Source of the DNA: Cruorifilaria tuberocauda
Taxonomy: Eukaryota; Nematoda; Chromadorea; Rhabditida; Onchocercidae
Direction of reading: 5' to 3'
Assembly (NCBI GenBank): GCA_013365365.1
Contig: JABVXU010000090.1
Span: forward strand, 1 to 64,000
Length of the DNA stretch: 64,000 nt
Under the pieces are notes generated by a model. The model was given only the letters and a program-made list of their open reading frames with translations. It was not told the origin of the DNA and did not search any database. Shown one piece after another: positions 1 to 14,318 of this stretch. The position numbers and the translations under genes were made by a program. How positions within the stretch are numbered: the stretch's first letter is position 1; every line of letters begins with the position of its first letter.

Positions 1-2125
1 AATATTAAAGTAATTTTATATATTAAAGAATTAGTCTAAAATTTATAAAATTGAAATTTTTATAATAAACTTCAAAATATTTAATTCCAATTGTCCTTCC
101 TTCAATTTTTCTTCTTACGAAAAAAGAATTCATTTCTTTTCTCGACAAAATTTCTTTTTTTCTTTCTTTCATTCATCTTTCGCTCCATTTCTTCCTCCGT
201 TATCAAATATTATCAGTGAATTGAGGCGTATATGTCTCGTAGAACGATTGTGAAAATTGTTTCAGGGAAAGTTGGAGGAGCGGAATTTTATTTCCGATAA
301 ATTTGTTGAAAAGAAAAAAAAATAATTAAATTATTCTTTCTTCCATACAAAAAATGCACATAATTTCAAATTAAAAAGTTTCAAATAACCAAAAGATATG
401 TGACCTGAAATTCTCCAATCCTTTAAAACTCTCCAAGTTTAATGATAAGAATCAATGAGTAGTGAAAATATCTAATTAGTATTTACTCGATTAAAAAAAT
501 TCACATTGTCAAGTTAAAAATGATTGGAAAGTTGAAGTACACAATTTAAGCAAATTTACTCTAAAATGATAATTCTTCCACTTTTTTTTCACGCTTCATA
601 ATAATTCATGAAATCCTATTCATGTTTTAATTTAATTAATTCTGGTAGAAATTCATTAGCCTATATGCTAGCCTAAATGCGTCATTTATACCTGTACATG
701 GTTATTATCTTTATCATTTGATAAAACGTGATAACAACTCCATCTGAATTATTTAAGTAAATTAACTTAATATTTGTAATAATTCTAGAATATCACGTAG
801 ATCTCAAATGAAATTTTCAACAAATTTCTGTCATTCACACAAAGTAATATTCTCTCTTCTCTTCAGGCAATTCTCGTCTAATTAAAGCGACAAATTAATT
901 AGCAAATTAATAAAATTCATATGAATTGTCCTAATGAACACGTGAAGGATTTATTTTCCTATTTTTCCTTCTTTCTCGCTCGATCCCCATCCCGCCCCCG
1001 CCTTTCCGGTATTTGAATTGCTTTCAAAAAATTACTTCAATTTCGTAAATTCATTTAATATATCCCACTTTCCCTCTTTCTCTCATTCCCACTCTCTACT
1101 ATTTCTCTCTCTTTTCCTTCAATATAGCAAATAATAAACAACCGTATGGATTGTAAACAAAAAGATGAAAATCATAACTAATCTTAGAGAGATTAAAAAT
1201 AAACAAATGAATAAGCTAATCGGTGAAAAATTCCAAAAAAACAAATTGCGAGAAATTTGAAACATCAATTATACGTGAAATTTTATTTTAAATTTCAAAA
1301 GAAATTATAGAGACAATTTTTCATGCATTTGGTTAATTAATCATGATCGTATGAATTACAACAATATTTCATCGTTTGTTTTTACATTATTTAACCTTCC
1401 TCCTTTTTATTTATTAATAATTTCATTGAAAATTTATTTCAAATCAAAAAATTTTGACGATCAGTTCAATGTAAATTAAATGAGAATACTATTTCATGCA
1501 TTTAATAAATGAATTATTAGTAATGATATGCATTAATTAATTGCAAAGAAACGATATAATCATCAATCAATTAATCAGATAATCAATCAGTTAATCAATC
1601 AGAGATCGATCATCTATCAAGTGTTTGCTTATACATTCATACGTTTTTATACGTGTTATACGTTGCTTATACGTTTTTGTTTACAATACAATACAATATT
1701 ATTTGTATCAAGATAAGTAACCTTGTGCAACAACAGTAACACGAATAGATGAAGGAGATAATCACTTACTTGTTGATCGTGTTGATTCCAAATAAACATT
1801 TCTTTGGTGTAGGAAATTTGAAACCTAAATCTTTGCAGGAAATAAGAAGAAGATATGTACGCATGCGTGTATGTGTACGCGTACGTGTAGATGTATGTGT
1901 GCATGCGTGCATTGAAATTTCCAAATAAAGATGGAATTTTTTTGATTCCTTAATAATAAAGGATAATAATTAGAAGTTAGAATTAGTTGCTATTTCAGCC
2001 TCAAAAACTGTCAACATTGGACAATAATAAATTACATTGCTTGATATAATACAGAATTGATGACAGAATACCTGAGAAATATGAGTCATTTCAATTTGTT
2101 TAATTAAGAGAAATGAAAGTTTCAG
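1..2125. other. AT-rich intergenic or intronic DNA, no supported gene
   Basis: This stretch is AT-rich, with long A/T runs and stop codons in all frames. One weak item is an exon-like patch on the minus strand at 1770-1824. It has a TTTAG acceptor side and a good GTAAGT donor and would encode 18 residues, but no partner exon was found. A short purine-pyrimidine alternating stretch (tgtg/cgta) sits near 1862-1908. Nothing here supports a complete gene, although distal exons or introns of a gene outside the window cannot be excluded. Confidence 0.5.
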
Positions 2126-2329
2126 ATTTGTGAAATGCTTCAAAATCACTTAACTGAATGTATTGTGACAGCTCGGACGAATTGTTCAGAGAGATGTTTG
2201 GAGGCAGTGATGGAAGAAGAAGGCGAAAAGGACACGGAAACGACGTGTAATCAAAATCAACTTAGCAATCAAAATTGTCAGTTAGCTGTAATGACCAGTG
2301 ATGCATTAGCATTACCCGATAATGGCTAA
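2126..2329 (+). CDS. Candidate exon or small ORF, unknown product
   Basis: The open frame follows a clean nematode-type acceptor (gtttcag) ending at 2125 and stops at 2329. The first in-frame ATG is at 2135. From that ATG it encodes 64 residues that are mixed, acidic and cysteine-containing (for example NCSERCLEAVMEEEGEKD), unlike the low-complexity Phe/Ile/Asn/Lys translations of the surrounding AT-rich DNA. This suggests a terminal exon of an upstream plus-strand gene, or a first exon using the GT at about 2288. I do not recognise the family and found no linked exon nearby. Treat it as a candidate only. Confidence 0.35.
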   Translation: MCEMLQNHLTECIVTARTNCSERCLEAVMEEEGEKDTETTCNQNQLSNQNCQLAVMTSDALALPDNG

Positions 2330-5300
2330 ACCTTCAATTATCCGTTGAGCTTATCGCTTTTGTTGAAACTGACTAATTAGTCTTTACTTTTTCGATCTTA
2401 GTCTAATTTAGATCAAGCTAAAACTCTATTTTCTGCAAAAGTTCTTCCTTTAATTACTTTTAATGATTATTATTTGTAACCAATTAAATTATGAATCTTA
2501 GTGATTAATATTGAAAAAATTTATTTATTTTATTTTTTCGTCTAATTTCCTTCATGATAACAGATAGCTTTATTTCCTAGGCTTAAAAAAGATTTCCCGT
2601 TGTGCCTTTATGATTCAATTCTTTAGTCTTGTTGATTACTCATTTCACAAAGTATAATATCAATATTAAAAATTAAGAATGTTAATGAATAGTTAATAAT
2701 TTTAAAGTATAATTAGCAGTGAGATCAATGATTAATCGTTAAAAGTAATTAAATATAATTAAAGATTGAATTGTCTAATAGCAAAGTGATAACATTTCTG
2801 TGACATACTGCAATGTTATGTATTTTTCTCTTTTCAAATTGGTTGTTGCTTATTAAAAGGAAATGATAAGGTGATAAGATCAGTGAAGAATACTTGCGAT
2901 TCGAAGCAATATTCATTCATGCATTATGCAATAATTCATGATAATGAAATTTTAGTGATATTTTTTAATAAAATAAAAAAGATAATTAATTGTAATCGTT
3001 CATATTTGCTTACACTTTTTTGATTTAAAAGTTTATCATTATTAATACTTTTGCATGTGATGATAACGAAAAGCAATGTATGTTTGTTATATCGGGAAAT
3101 ATTTCGAGAATGATAAAATCAGTTTGAATTTCCATTTTTTTAATTTACTTATTGATTGTTTGATTTTCTTGAAAACAAGACAATATGTCAATAAAACTTT
3201 TTTCATTTTTTTTGATAATGAACCGGTTTAATTGCATTATCCGGAATTTCCGGAATCATCCGAAAAGAAAAACGGCGATTCGTTTTCTTTTATCGTTTTT
3301 TCCATCGTTATGATTACGGAAAATGAAGAATGAAACAAAATGATTTTCTCATAAGATGGCTTGTAGGATTATCGGATCATATCATTTATGATTTCAGAAC
3401 AGTTCATAAAATTTAAATCACAAAATTAACGGTAGTAGTGAGAAGACATCGATATGATTTGATAAACTGTGATTACTCTTGAAAGGTAATTTTCCTGCAG
3501 CATTTATTATTGGCATAAGGAATCGTTTTTATTTTCCTTGGTAGGATTATAATCAAAAGTTTTTTTCTCTGCGAAAAAACCGTAACTTAGAATTTCCCGA
3601 TATTTAATACTAGTTCAGTTTATAAACTTATCTAATGAAGCAATGGAAAATTTTCAGATGTTTTGATAGAAAGGTTAGATAATTTTTTTTGTTTTTTTAT
3701 TTTCAAAAATCTGTCAGAAATTATTTGCTATAGATATTCATTTATTCAAAAAAATTTCCACGAAGTTTTTAAATTGTAAATTTAGTTTTATTGTTTAAAT
3801 CAAGCATTTCAATAGCAAAGAGTTATTTCAGTTTTCGATTTAAATCTAATCACTCTTATCATTCATTTAATTTAGAAATTTCGCAACAATTCAAATAGAT
3901 TAAATTGTTGACAATCACATATAAAATTTATGTGAATGAATAATTTGATATTCAACAATAATTATTCATTTCAATCTTTTCAAAAGAACTGAAATAAACA
4001 TTGAATAAAACTATCAGTTAAAACTATGATTAAACTATAAAACGTTGAAAATTTTCCATTTTCTTCATTTTTATCTCCGATCGATAATTGATTGATTTCA
4101 TTTGGATCACTTCAAACAAATCAATATCATTTTGTTTCTACTCTTTTCAGGGCAAATTATTTATAAGACAATAACTTTTCTATAGCATTAATTGGATTAT
4201 ATCACTTATTGTTATCTTTCTTTAGAATCTGAATGTTTCCTTTCTCTTTTTGTTTAAAATTTGAATTTTTTTTCTTAGTAAAGATTACAGTGTGAGAGAG
4301 AATGTGAAGGAGTGGAATCGATTTATTCCATCGGATCTTCTTATCACACAATTAATCTCTGTTAAGAGAGAAGGAAAGAGAGGTACCTTTGATAAGAATC
4401 AGTAGAAGGGAGAGAGAAGGAATGGGATGCTAAATTACCGGAAGCCCCGATGATAAACGGCGGAAGAGCTGAAGCAAAGGAGCATGACAACGGTCGTTTG
4501 CTAATCATGTAAATAAGCCACTTTGTGGAGCCTTAACGGATGACCAATTGATTGCTTGTTTGCTACCCAACACCGAATACAATAAGCCATATCAACAGAG
4601 CCTTCTAATATCTTGACTAATGAAGAGAAAGAGACAAAGAGGGAGGGAGAGGGAGAGAAATGAAGGGAAATTCTCCATTTCCCTAATTTTGAATTTAACC
4701 TAAAAATTCATTTTTTACGTTCGCTTTATTTCGCTTCCCTAATTAATAAATTTTGATAAGTGTTGTACTTTCTGTTTCTAATTGGTAAATTCAGTAAAAA
4801 ATTCAACAGCAATTAAAGTTAGCAATGATCACTGCTGCAACAATCATTTGAATGAGACAGCTTACAATGTAAGCTTCTATCATTCCCTATTGCGATTGGC
4901 AGTGATATTTTCCAACTTGATCGATTCCTGAATGAAATCAAAATGAGCGACGAAATTGTCATTTAATTAAATGCTTAGAACCATCGTTTTCGAGAGTTTA
5001 TGATTTTCGAGACTCTATGAGTTTTTAGCAATCATTGAAAAATGAGCGTGACATCAGCGAAATAATTTGATAGCATTACTAAAATAAATGTTCATTACGA
5101 AATTCAAATTTTAATTTTAGTAAAATTTGATCAAATAATATTGTTGAATGAAAATTTGCACATTCAATTTATGAATATCAAATTTTTAGTTCTTTATTTT
5201 TGAAATGTTAAATTTTTCTAATTAAACTTTGAAATACAAAGCGACATTCATCAATATTAATTTTCGTATTTTCATGGCATTTTCTTACTAATATGACGCA

Positions 5301-8300
5301 TAATCAATAAATTATTTTGAGAAATCCACAAAGTTTGAAATTTACTAACAAAACATATCATTGCTTAGTTGAATGAAAATTGTACTTCGAGAGAGAAGAA
5401 AAAAGAAATAATTTTGTACTTCTACAAAAACATTTCAAAAATCTGTTCAAATTAAGAAAAAAAAAATTTTTCGAATTCGTTCCATTCAAATTACAAATTA
5501 ATATATACTTAATTTAGTGATGCAATTACCGCTACAGCAATAAAAATACTGCATGAAAATTTCGAACCATACATTTCAAGTTCCACATTGATTTTAATTA
5601 GATTGCAAAAATAATTTAGTTTATTAGCCATGGTGTAATTAGGTTTTAATCAGAATGATTATTAACCGAAAATAATGTATTTTAGATGAATTAAAATCTT
5701 TTTCCTTTTAATGTGCAATGATTTATTAATTAACTTATCCTGAATTTATCAGTCTAACTTATCTTTAAATGGATAAATGGAGAATTCAAATAATTTCGGT
5801 TTTCATATTTTCTAATAAAAGGTAAATTCTATTTATAGTTTTCTCTGAATTTATCTCATTAATTTTCATTGCTTAATTCATTAATTAATTATTTCTTTTG
5901 TCATTTTCAATAGTTTAAAAAGAATTCTACAATTTCAACAAACATTTCAAGGAAAAAAATTTAGCAACAAATACTGCTTTTCGTTAAATCAATAAATGCA
6001 CACAAATACGTATCACTATGATCCCATTGCAAGTTTATCAAAGATGAATAAATATTCATTTCACTACATAACAAACTAATTCCGGTAAATAAACAACGGT
6101 AGTGCTTATGTTAGCTGTGGGTATTGATCTGAAAAAGGTAATTATTAATTAGTCATTAAAAATTGTGCGCTTTCGTAATGACAAATTTGGGATTTTCTGT
6201 AATGGAAAATAGTACGGTGTCGGACAAATAGGTTATCATTTTATCAGTGTTTATCATTAAATTTCAATCTCAGTTACTTTTAGGAAATCCTGCAATTGAG
6301 ATTGAACTCTAGAATACGATCGATATATTTATGCAGCAAAGAGCAAAATATAGAGAAAGTGAATTTCATCTATCATTTTGGAACTGATATGAAACTTCCA
6401 TTACTTTTGCATCTTATCATTTATAAGGTATTGTTAAAATTTGAAATGATAAAACACAAAAGCAAACTTTCATTAAATGTTTAGCAAAATCTCTTCTTAT
6501 ATAGCATGCATTTTTTTAATTGGATTGGATCGAAGTGAATTAACAAACGAACTTTACCGAATAGTATAGCAAATACCCGGAACTCATGGTCTGATCAAAT
6601 GAGCGTTTGACTTCGCTTGAGGTTTTTGTTATTTTTCGATCCATTATCGGAAATATCTTGTTCGTGAACCTCAACCTTTTCATTATCTTTGTTTTTCGGC
6701 TCTTCTTCTTTCCTAACAATGAAATAATTAATTTTAGTTTTGTATCAAATTAATTTCTTCATTTTTTATGTTTTACAAACGCATACATTAATGTTAGTAA
6801 AATTTTAATTTTCCTGCGGACTGGGAGATACCGGTCGACAAAATAATGGTGCTATTGCTTTGATGGTTAAGAAAATTGCTTAATCTCAATCCATTTTGAG
6901 TGCTAACATTTACTAATCTATATTTCCAGGTCTTTTAAATTTTTTAATTAAAAAATTTTTAATTAGTTTAACTCGATCCCCAAATAATTAGTAGTCAGCG
7001 GATAATTGCGGAAAATGTGCTACTTGATAAATTTAGCAAATATCGGTTAGAAATGATAAAACGGAGTAATGTTAAATATTTTTATGAAATGACTAATACT
7101 ATTTTACGATTGATAAACTGATAACAAGAGAAGCACTTGTAAACAGGCAAACAGAAAACACATGCATAATCGTGATAAAAAACCATAATACGAATTATTA
7201 GCAATGGTAATGTAAGAGATTTAATTCTTTTAGAAAGAAAAATAAAAAAAAATAAATGAAATTAGCATAATTTGAAATAACCTTCTTTACTACTAATCTA
7301 CTTTATTGTAAAATTAATCACAGTAACTTAGATTTATGCAAATTCCACGCTTATGATTATATTAGACATTGAAGTTGATTAACTGTTCAATCACTTACTT
7401 TTAATTTTTAATAGCTTTTTGATGAAAATTTTCAAAGTATAAATAATATACTAATAACCAATATATTATCAGGTTATCATCTATCAGAAAATTACGAGAA
7501 CAAAATAATCAATCAGTCACTGAACGCATGTGAGTGGAGTTTTATCATTGTAATATTCTGTTGTTAGATACATTGATAAATAATTCTAATTTGATAGAGA
7601 TTTCAAATAAAAAAATTAAATCTTATCATTAATCAAATAAATCAACAACACATTCATTTGTCAACTTTACCACAATCTATCTAATTTATTTTTATCTTAA
7701 TTAACTGTTTAATTAGTTTCATTTAATAATCATTACAGAGTTTACGTGAAGTACGTGAAAAGTCTTCTCAAATATTTTCTTAAAATGGTTTCAGTGAATT
7801 TTTCCTCATTTATTTCAATTTATTTATTTCATTCAAGGAAAACAAACTGTAATAAATTAAATATTTCCAGAAACTATCAAAAAAATTAGATTTTTAATTT
7901 TTCATAATTAATCAATGAACGAAATATTATTGATAAGAAAAACAGTTCATTTCATATAACGATGATGAGTTAGACGTTCATCTATGTATGAGGAAAAATA
8001 AATCAAATGCGTGATACCAATAAATCGATAATCGATTCAAGAATGAATACAATTAACAACCTTGAGTCAGGCTCATCGATTGTCCTCGACCAGCGGTGAT
8101 TATTTCTGGTAAATGTGACAACTCGTCGAAGTTTCGGTTTCACCTCCGCCATGATAAAATGCACTGATTCTGTCAATAGCAATGATTAAATTGGTTAATT
8201 TCAAATTAAAAAATGAATTGATAGCAAATGAATATTGCCGATTATTTGGAAAAAGTAAAAAAACAATAAGTTTCAATAAATTAATCAATTAATTTACTAC

Positions 8301-11300
8301 AGGTAAACAAAAAAGTTAATATTCAAGATATATTAAATCAATGCTTTCAAATTTCATTTCTATTTTCTCCATTGCTTCTTCTAAGTTTGATTAATAGAAA
8401 TGCATGAGATGATACTTTTGAATAGTAACTTAAAAAGAATATCAGAAATGAAAAAACCTAACGAATCATGCCACGTGATAAAAATGATTATTTGATTAAT
8501 TTGTTAAAGCTTAATTTAGCTGAGATGTAGATACATATGAGATGAGATAGAGTTTGATAAATCATTTTTCAACAAAACATATGTATTTCACACGTATATT
8601 TAGAAAGACAAACACGTAAATTGGAAAATATAATGATATTCAACTAATAGGAAACAATTAAATTGTCTATAACCATCAATTATCTTTGATGAAAGTTATG
8701 GCGTTTGTTAAATTCAATTTAATCTTGAAAATGAACTTTTTCTTTTCGCATCAATTTTTTCATTCTTTCTCGTTTCTACATTTTCTTCTTTTCCTCCCTC
8801 TCTCTCTCTCTTTAAATGTTTCTTAGGATTTCAGGATGGAGAGTTTTCATCGAAACATTCATTTCCTGAGGAAACAGCTGTACTCATTTATTCTCTCATC
8901 TAAACTCACAAATGAGAGAGAATGAAAACTTTTTTCTCCTTTCTCCCATTTCATCTACTTTGTGTCGTAAAATTGTTGAAATGATTACTTCGAAAAAGAA
9001 AAATCAAAAACAAATCAATCGATATTTTCTATTTTTCGTTTTTTTTTAAGGAAAATCCAATCCGGAATTTTAATAGCAGAAAAGCTAAAGTTCTTCTCTG
9101 TCATTCCCAATTACATATTATACAAAACAAATGACGTAATGAATTGACGGAAATTCAATAATCAACAAAATTTTAACGAAAATTGAATGTATTTGTCTAA
9201 ATACTAATTCTGTTAATTAATTACTTCATTCTAGTAGCTTGTAATTAACAACAGAAACAATCAATACATTCAAATATATTTTTGGCTTCTTAAAGATAAA
9301 AAGCTTACTTATTTTAGATTCAAAGATATGAAAAAACATAATGGATGAAAATATTTAACTGAAATTTAAAGTGGATTAAAGAAGATGGGAAAACAAATAT
9401 GTTTACGTAGGAAAGGCTCAAATTAAACCGAACACTAAGAAAAAGATCTTAGATCAATCTTTCATTCAAAAACTTTTCCTATTAATGATTAAACTTCATC
9501 AGAATAAAATGAATTATATGCTTCAAAACTTTTAAATTAATCAAAAACGATGTGCTAACTTTCGTACAAAGGTTTGAAATTACAATCAATAAGTTAATTA
9601 ATCAATTAATTATCATGACAAAAGATCGAAAAATTAATGAGGAACAACAACTATATGTAATGTATATTTCTATCCATGATATACGATAATTAAGTTTAAT
9701 TTATTACAAAAAACTAATTGATATCGTTTGTTTATTTTGAGGAATACTTTTTAAAGAAAGTTTAAAATCTAGATCAAACTCCATTTATTTAATACCGATT
9801 ATAGCAGAGATCAATGATTACAGTAGCAAGCAATCAATCAATATTAATCAAATTATTCCGTATGCTTCATAATTATTCGCCTAATAATAAAATGTTGTAA
9901 ATTTTTTTTAAGGAAGTGAAATCTTTGGATTGAGAAATTAGTAGTCATGAAAAAATACATTGAGAGGAAAAGCTAAAGGAAAGTGAAATGCTTTCTTTCA
10001 TTTGTGAAGAGAGAGAAATTTCTCTAAGCGAGAAATGAGAGGAAAAGCTAATCCTCTATTTTTCATTTCTTCTTTACAAAAAAATCATTCCTTTGTATTT
10101 GATGTCTATTAGCATTGCTGCTTATATTCCTTTTTTCTCTCTTTTTCAATTTTAATTTTAAAACAATTCTTTCCTTTTAATTATTCAAAATTTTGTACTT
10201 TGAACAAAAATATCATTTTAACTGATTGAAATCATTTTGGATAGAAACTGTAAAATGTGAATGTGAAGAATTTAGTATTTAATTATTGCATTATTGCAAT
10301 AATTATAAATTGATAATGAATAATTTGTCAGAAAAATAAAGAAATTATAAAAGAGAAAATATATGCATAAGTGTAATTAGCAAGAAATAAGAACAAAAAG
10401 ACGTAAGACAAAGTTTTACTTAATTATATGTTTATTGAAATTACATCTGCCGTTCGCCTATGAATTTCTTTATTTTTTCAAATTTAATTTCATCAAGCAA
10501 AACTGGAAAATAAAATGAAATGGGAAGATTTGAAATAATATTTTGTTCGAATTAATTACATATAAATAATTAATGATGGAAAATTCATGATTCCATGTGT
10601 GAAAAACGTGAAAAACAACAATTTATTCAGTGATATGGTGAATTAATCATACTTACGATAGTCATTCATCTATGGTTCTTTTTTCCGATATTCAGAGTAA
10701 ATAGTTTATTTTTCTCACAGAGTAATTACTTAGTGTTAAGAAAGAAAATTCATCTAATAATGAATTTATTTTGTTTGCATGAATACTCTTACTTTGTTTA
10801 TTTTTAATTATCAGTATTATCATTATTGTGAAGTTCTTTAAAAAAGATTTCATAATTATTGTTGAAAAATGATTCCCTGATAAATGCTTTTCTAACTTTT
10901 TTCTCTTTTTTTAAAATTTGCCATAACATTCTAACGATAATGAATGATACGGTTGAAAAGAGAGGAAACAAAGAGTGATAATTATTCATTCATTCATTTT
11001 CATTTCTGATTTCAAGTGATAACAATGAACTTTTTCATTTTACTTTATTCACTTTACAAGTTTATTTTATTAAAAATTTAAAATTAATCAAATATTAATT
11101 ATATTTTATTTCTTTTCATCTTTCCAACTTAATTATATATTTCTTGATTAGTTTTGCAGAATTAGTTGTAAGGGAAGAAGAGACAAAACGAGAAAAAGTA
11201 GCCAAGGAATTGAGAAGAAATTATCAGCCAAATGTTAATAGGAAGCTAACTTGCTAAACTTAATCAACAGATCCATTTTCCTTCACTTTTGCTTTAGCAT

Positions 11301-14143
11301 TTTGCTAACAAACATTTCGCATAACTTTTTTCTTTCATAACTTTAAACTAATACCTTTTGCTTTAATTTCTATTTTTACTCTTTTTTAATTAAAAACTTA
11401 TATTAGTTCCAATTTTTTCAAGATTAATGTTATTTTATTAATTCGGAAATTGCTTTATTGTAAAATTTTCATTTCAATTAAAATCCAATGCCTTAAAGCA
11501 TGAACAAATTAATTACAAATTATAAATGAAACAAAGTAATTGAAATTATGCATGATATTAACCATACATTATTTTACTTTATGTGATTAATGCATATTTG
11601 TAATTGCTTGTTCACATTACTAAGAATAAGAATAAGTTATTTAAATGAGTAAATTATCTATAGGTGAATGTAAAAGATACTAATTTACATTTAATTACGA
11701 TATTAACAAAAAAAAATGACGTTGTTGAAAAACAGAGTTAATGGATTTATATGTTTCAACTAAGGTGCTAAGGTGTTAAGACTAAATTAAAAAGATTAAT
11801 GCAAGCCTTGGATTTTAATTATGAATCAGAAGCAGAAATAGCAACAAGGACAAGGTAGATAAGTAAAGAAAAAAGATTTCGGAATTTGAAGAAGAAATCA
11901 GAGAATATCAAAATTAACCTTTGACTTCTGGATGTATGAAATAAACCTGGTAATTAATTACGTAATTAATAACATTTTCAACAAATATACATAAGTCTCT
12001 CTCATTTGCAATTTGTTGGAGAATAGCATATTAAATTTAAAAAAGTCATTCAGCAAATATTTTTTAAAAATATACTTTTGAGTAACTTTTTCAAACTAAG
12101 CATTGCTGCTAACTTAAATTATTGAATTGATTATATTTTCACTTCATTTCAGAACAGAAATACGCAAAATAATTATTACAAAAACTTTGAAATGAAAGAA
12201 AGAAATACTGGATTCTGAAAACCTTTTCAGGATTCTCTTTTCCTGCTAAATTCTTCAACTAAATATATTTGTTTATCGGAAAACAATAGATATAATAATA
12301 ATAGCAACAAGCAATCATCAGAAGCTAATTTTTATACATTTTAATTTTTAATTTTGTTTTTTTTTCAAATTTATCAAAATTAAGAAATAAGTTACTATGA
12401 TAATGCATCATATCGTACCATATGTTTAATCAAGAAAAGTAATAGCAATGGATCGATCGGATTGTTATCGATTAAGCAGACGAACTGAAGCGGAAGCATC
12501 GTAAAATTGAATATTCGAGTGGAGGAGCGAGAAACTACGCTCTCATCGAGATCCTATCATATCATATTCTCCATTTCCTATCTTTATTTCAAAAATTTTG
12601 GAAAGGGATTGAAAGGGAAAAGGTTTTTTCAGAACTTTTATTGTAATATTGATTATCTAATTTAAACAGATTATTTATAATTATACATGAAACATGTGTA
12701 AATATCAATTGAATATAAATATTGATCGAAAGAAATATACCTTAACCAGAAGTGTAAGTCTCAGTGTGTATTGAATTTCAGTATGATGACTATAAATAGG
12801 TAAAAGTATTAATTAGTGTTAATTAAATATAGTTCATTCTAATTTTTCAACAATTTTTTACAAAATTTAGCAAAAAAATTAGTTGTAATAATTTTGCACA
12901 TAATTTCAACAATGCTAAATTAAGATTAATGAAAAAAAAAATGATGAAAAGGAAAGGAAAAAAAATGAAAGTATAAGTAAAAGAGAATAGATAGGTTAGT
13001 TGAATAATTATAGAAAAGTATCACAGAATGACGTTAATCGGAATTCATTTTCTTTCTTCATCTCTCTCTCTCTCTCTCTCTCTCTCGTTAAAATGATATT
13101 AATTTATTATTTAGGACTCATTCCAGAATTTTTCCGTCTTACGTATTTTACTGAAAATTTTAAAAATGAATAAATTGAAGAAAAGGAAATTTGACTATTC
13201 CTTCCTATACAATTGGATATGAACGGAAATACTGCGAGATATCTTTGCCCTGAAATCTCAAAGTAAGAAAAGTTTCATTTTTGCTGAGCCTGACGGAAAC
13301 TGACCTTTTAATTGCAAAGGTGACGTAATTAGACGTTTTTATTCTGCAATTCGCGTAACAAAAAAGAGATACTTTTTCCGTAATAAAATTGCGAAAATTT
13401 CTTTTGCTTGCAATTTAATAGGATATGTTTCAAGAACTGTTTTTTTGTAGAACTACAAAATTATTTCTTTTTTCTTCTCTCTCTTTTTTTTTTCTTGGCA
13501 TCTTTTTTCCCAATCATGAGAATATCAAAAAATTTTCATTCTTATTTATATTTGCCACATCAATATTAATAGTTACGATTTTATATTTCCAAATAATAAA
13601 AATTTTTGTACAATTTGAGATTTAGCAATTGGATATTTACAGTCTAGCGAGAGTTTGCTTTCTTCTGAATGAAAGATAATAACTGTGTTTTCTAAAATCA
13701 CAAGATTAAGCTGAATTTTTATCATTGTTGTTTTTGAATTCTCATGAAAAACTATTTGGTTGTACTTATCATTGCAAAAATATACTTTTCATTTTCATTT
13801 TTTCATTTCTTTTACTTTTTCCCATAGCTTTCTTTCTGCCATTTCAACTATTTCATTTCAGTTATTATTTATTATTATCCATATGTGTACTCGTACAAAT
13901 ATGTAAATATTGTCATCTTAGTTTTCAATTAAGATAGAAAAATGAAAAGATTTGTTATTTTAAATGCTAAATTGGAAGTTTCAAATCACTTTTGAAATAT
14001 TTAAATTCTTAGAAGAAAGTTAAATTTATGAATAAACAACGGGGAAAAGTTCGAAAAATAAAAGTAAGCAATAAATCAGAAGGAAAATCAATTAGCTATA
14101 ATATTTTAAAATTTATTTAACAAATTGTCCGTTTATTGCGCAG
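2330..14143. other. Gene desert, about 11.8 kb, AT-rich
   Basis: No convincing coding sequence was found. The short open frames here translate to homopolymer-like or hydrophobic Phe/Ile/Leu/Asn/Lys strings expected from AT-rich DNA. Two places are visibly richer in G+C and CpG, about 4430-4570 and about 12440-12560. They could be regulatory elements or untranslated exons of the downstream CAP gene, but nothing in the sequence proves this. A near-perfect palindrome (agcttaca-a-tgtaagct type) lies near 4858-4875. A TC repeat at 13061-13086 is listed separately. Confidence 0.5.
13061..13086. repeat. TC dinucleotide microsatellite, 13 units
   Basis: Thirteen uninterrupted TC units can be read directly. 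Such tracts are prone to slippage. There is no coding context. Confidence 0.9.
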
Positions 14144-14318
14144 AAACTTTTTATTATATTACCTTTTTGCAAATCGTTCGAGAAATTATTGCATACTTAA
14201 ATATCGTCCCAAATGACAAATATATGCATTTTGCAAGGAAATTAATAAAATTATCTGGAATTCAACTGCCTACTGAAAGTATTATTTCTGAAATTTCATT
14301 CCTTTCAGTTTTCAATAG
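14144..14318 (+). CDS. Isolated exon-like open segment, unknown
   Basis: The segment is bounded by a pyrimidine-rich acceptor (tttattgcgcag) and a donor (AATAG|GTAATT). It is open in one frame for about 58 codons with a non-repetitive, protein-like composition, including PNDKYMHFARKL and LSGIQLPTES. The exon would enter needing one upstream base and leave two bases over. That phase matches neither the ATG-initiated exon at 15235 nor the phase-0 acceptor at 19585, so it is not linked to the CAP model. It may belong to another gene, be a relic, or be chance. Confidence 0.25.

Noticed and set aside
1656..1904. 82-codon minus-strand ORF
   Set aside because: Half of it is a Thr/Tyr repeat from alternating purine-pyrimidine DNA. 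Only the short patch 1770-1824 has splice-like edges.
13425..13937. Hydrophobic plus-strand ORFs as membrane proteins
   Set aside because: Phe/Leu/Ile strings come from T-rich DNA. No other coding signs are present.
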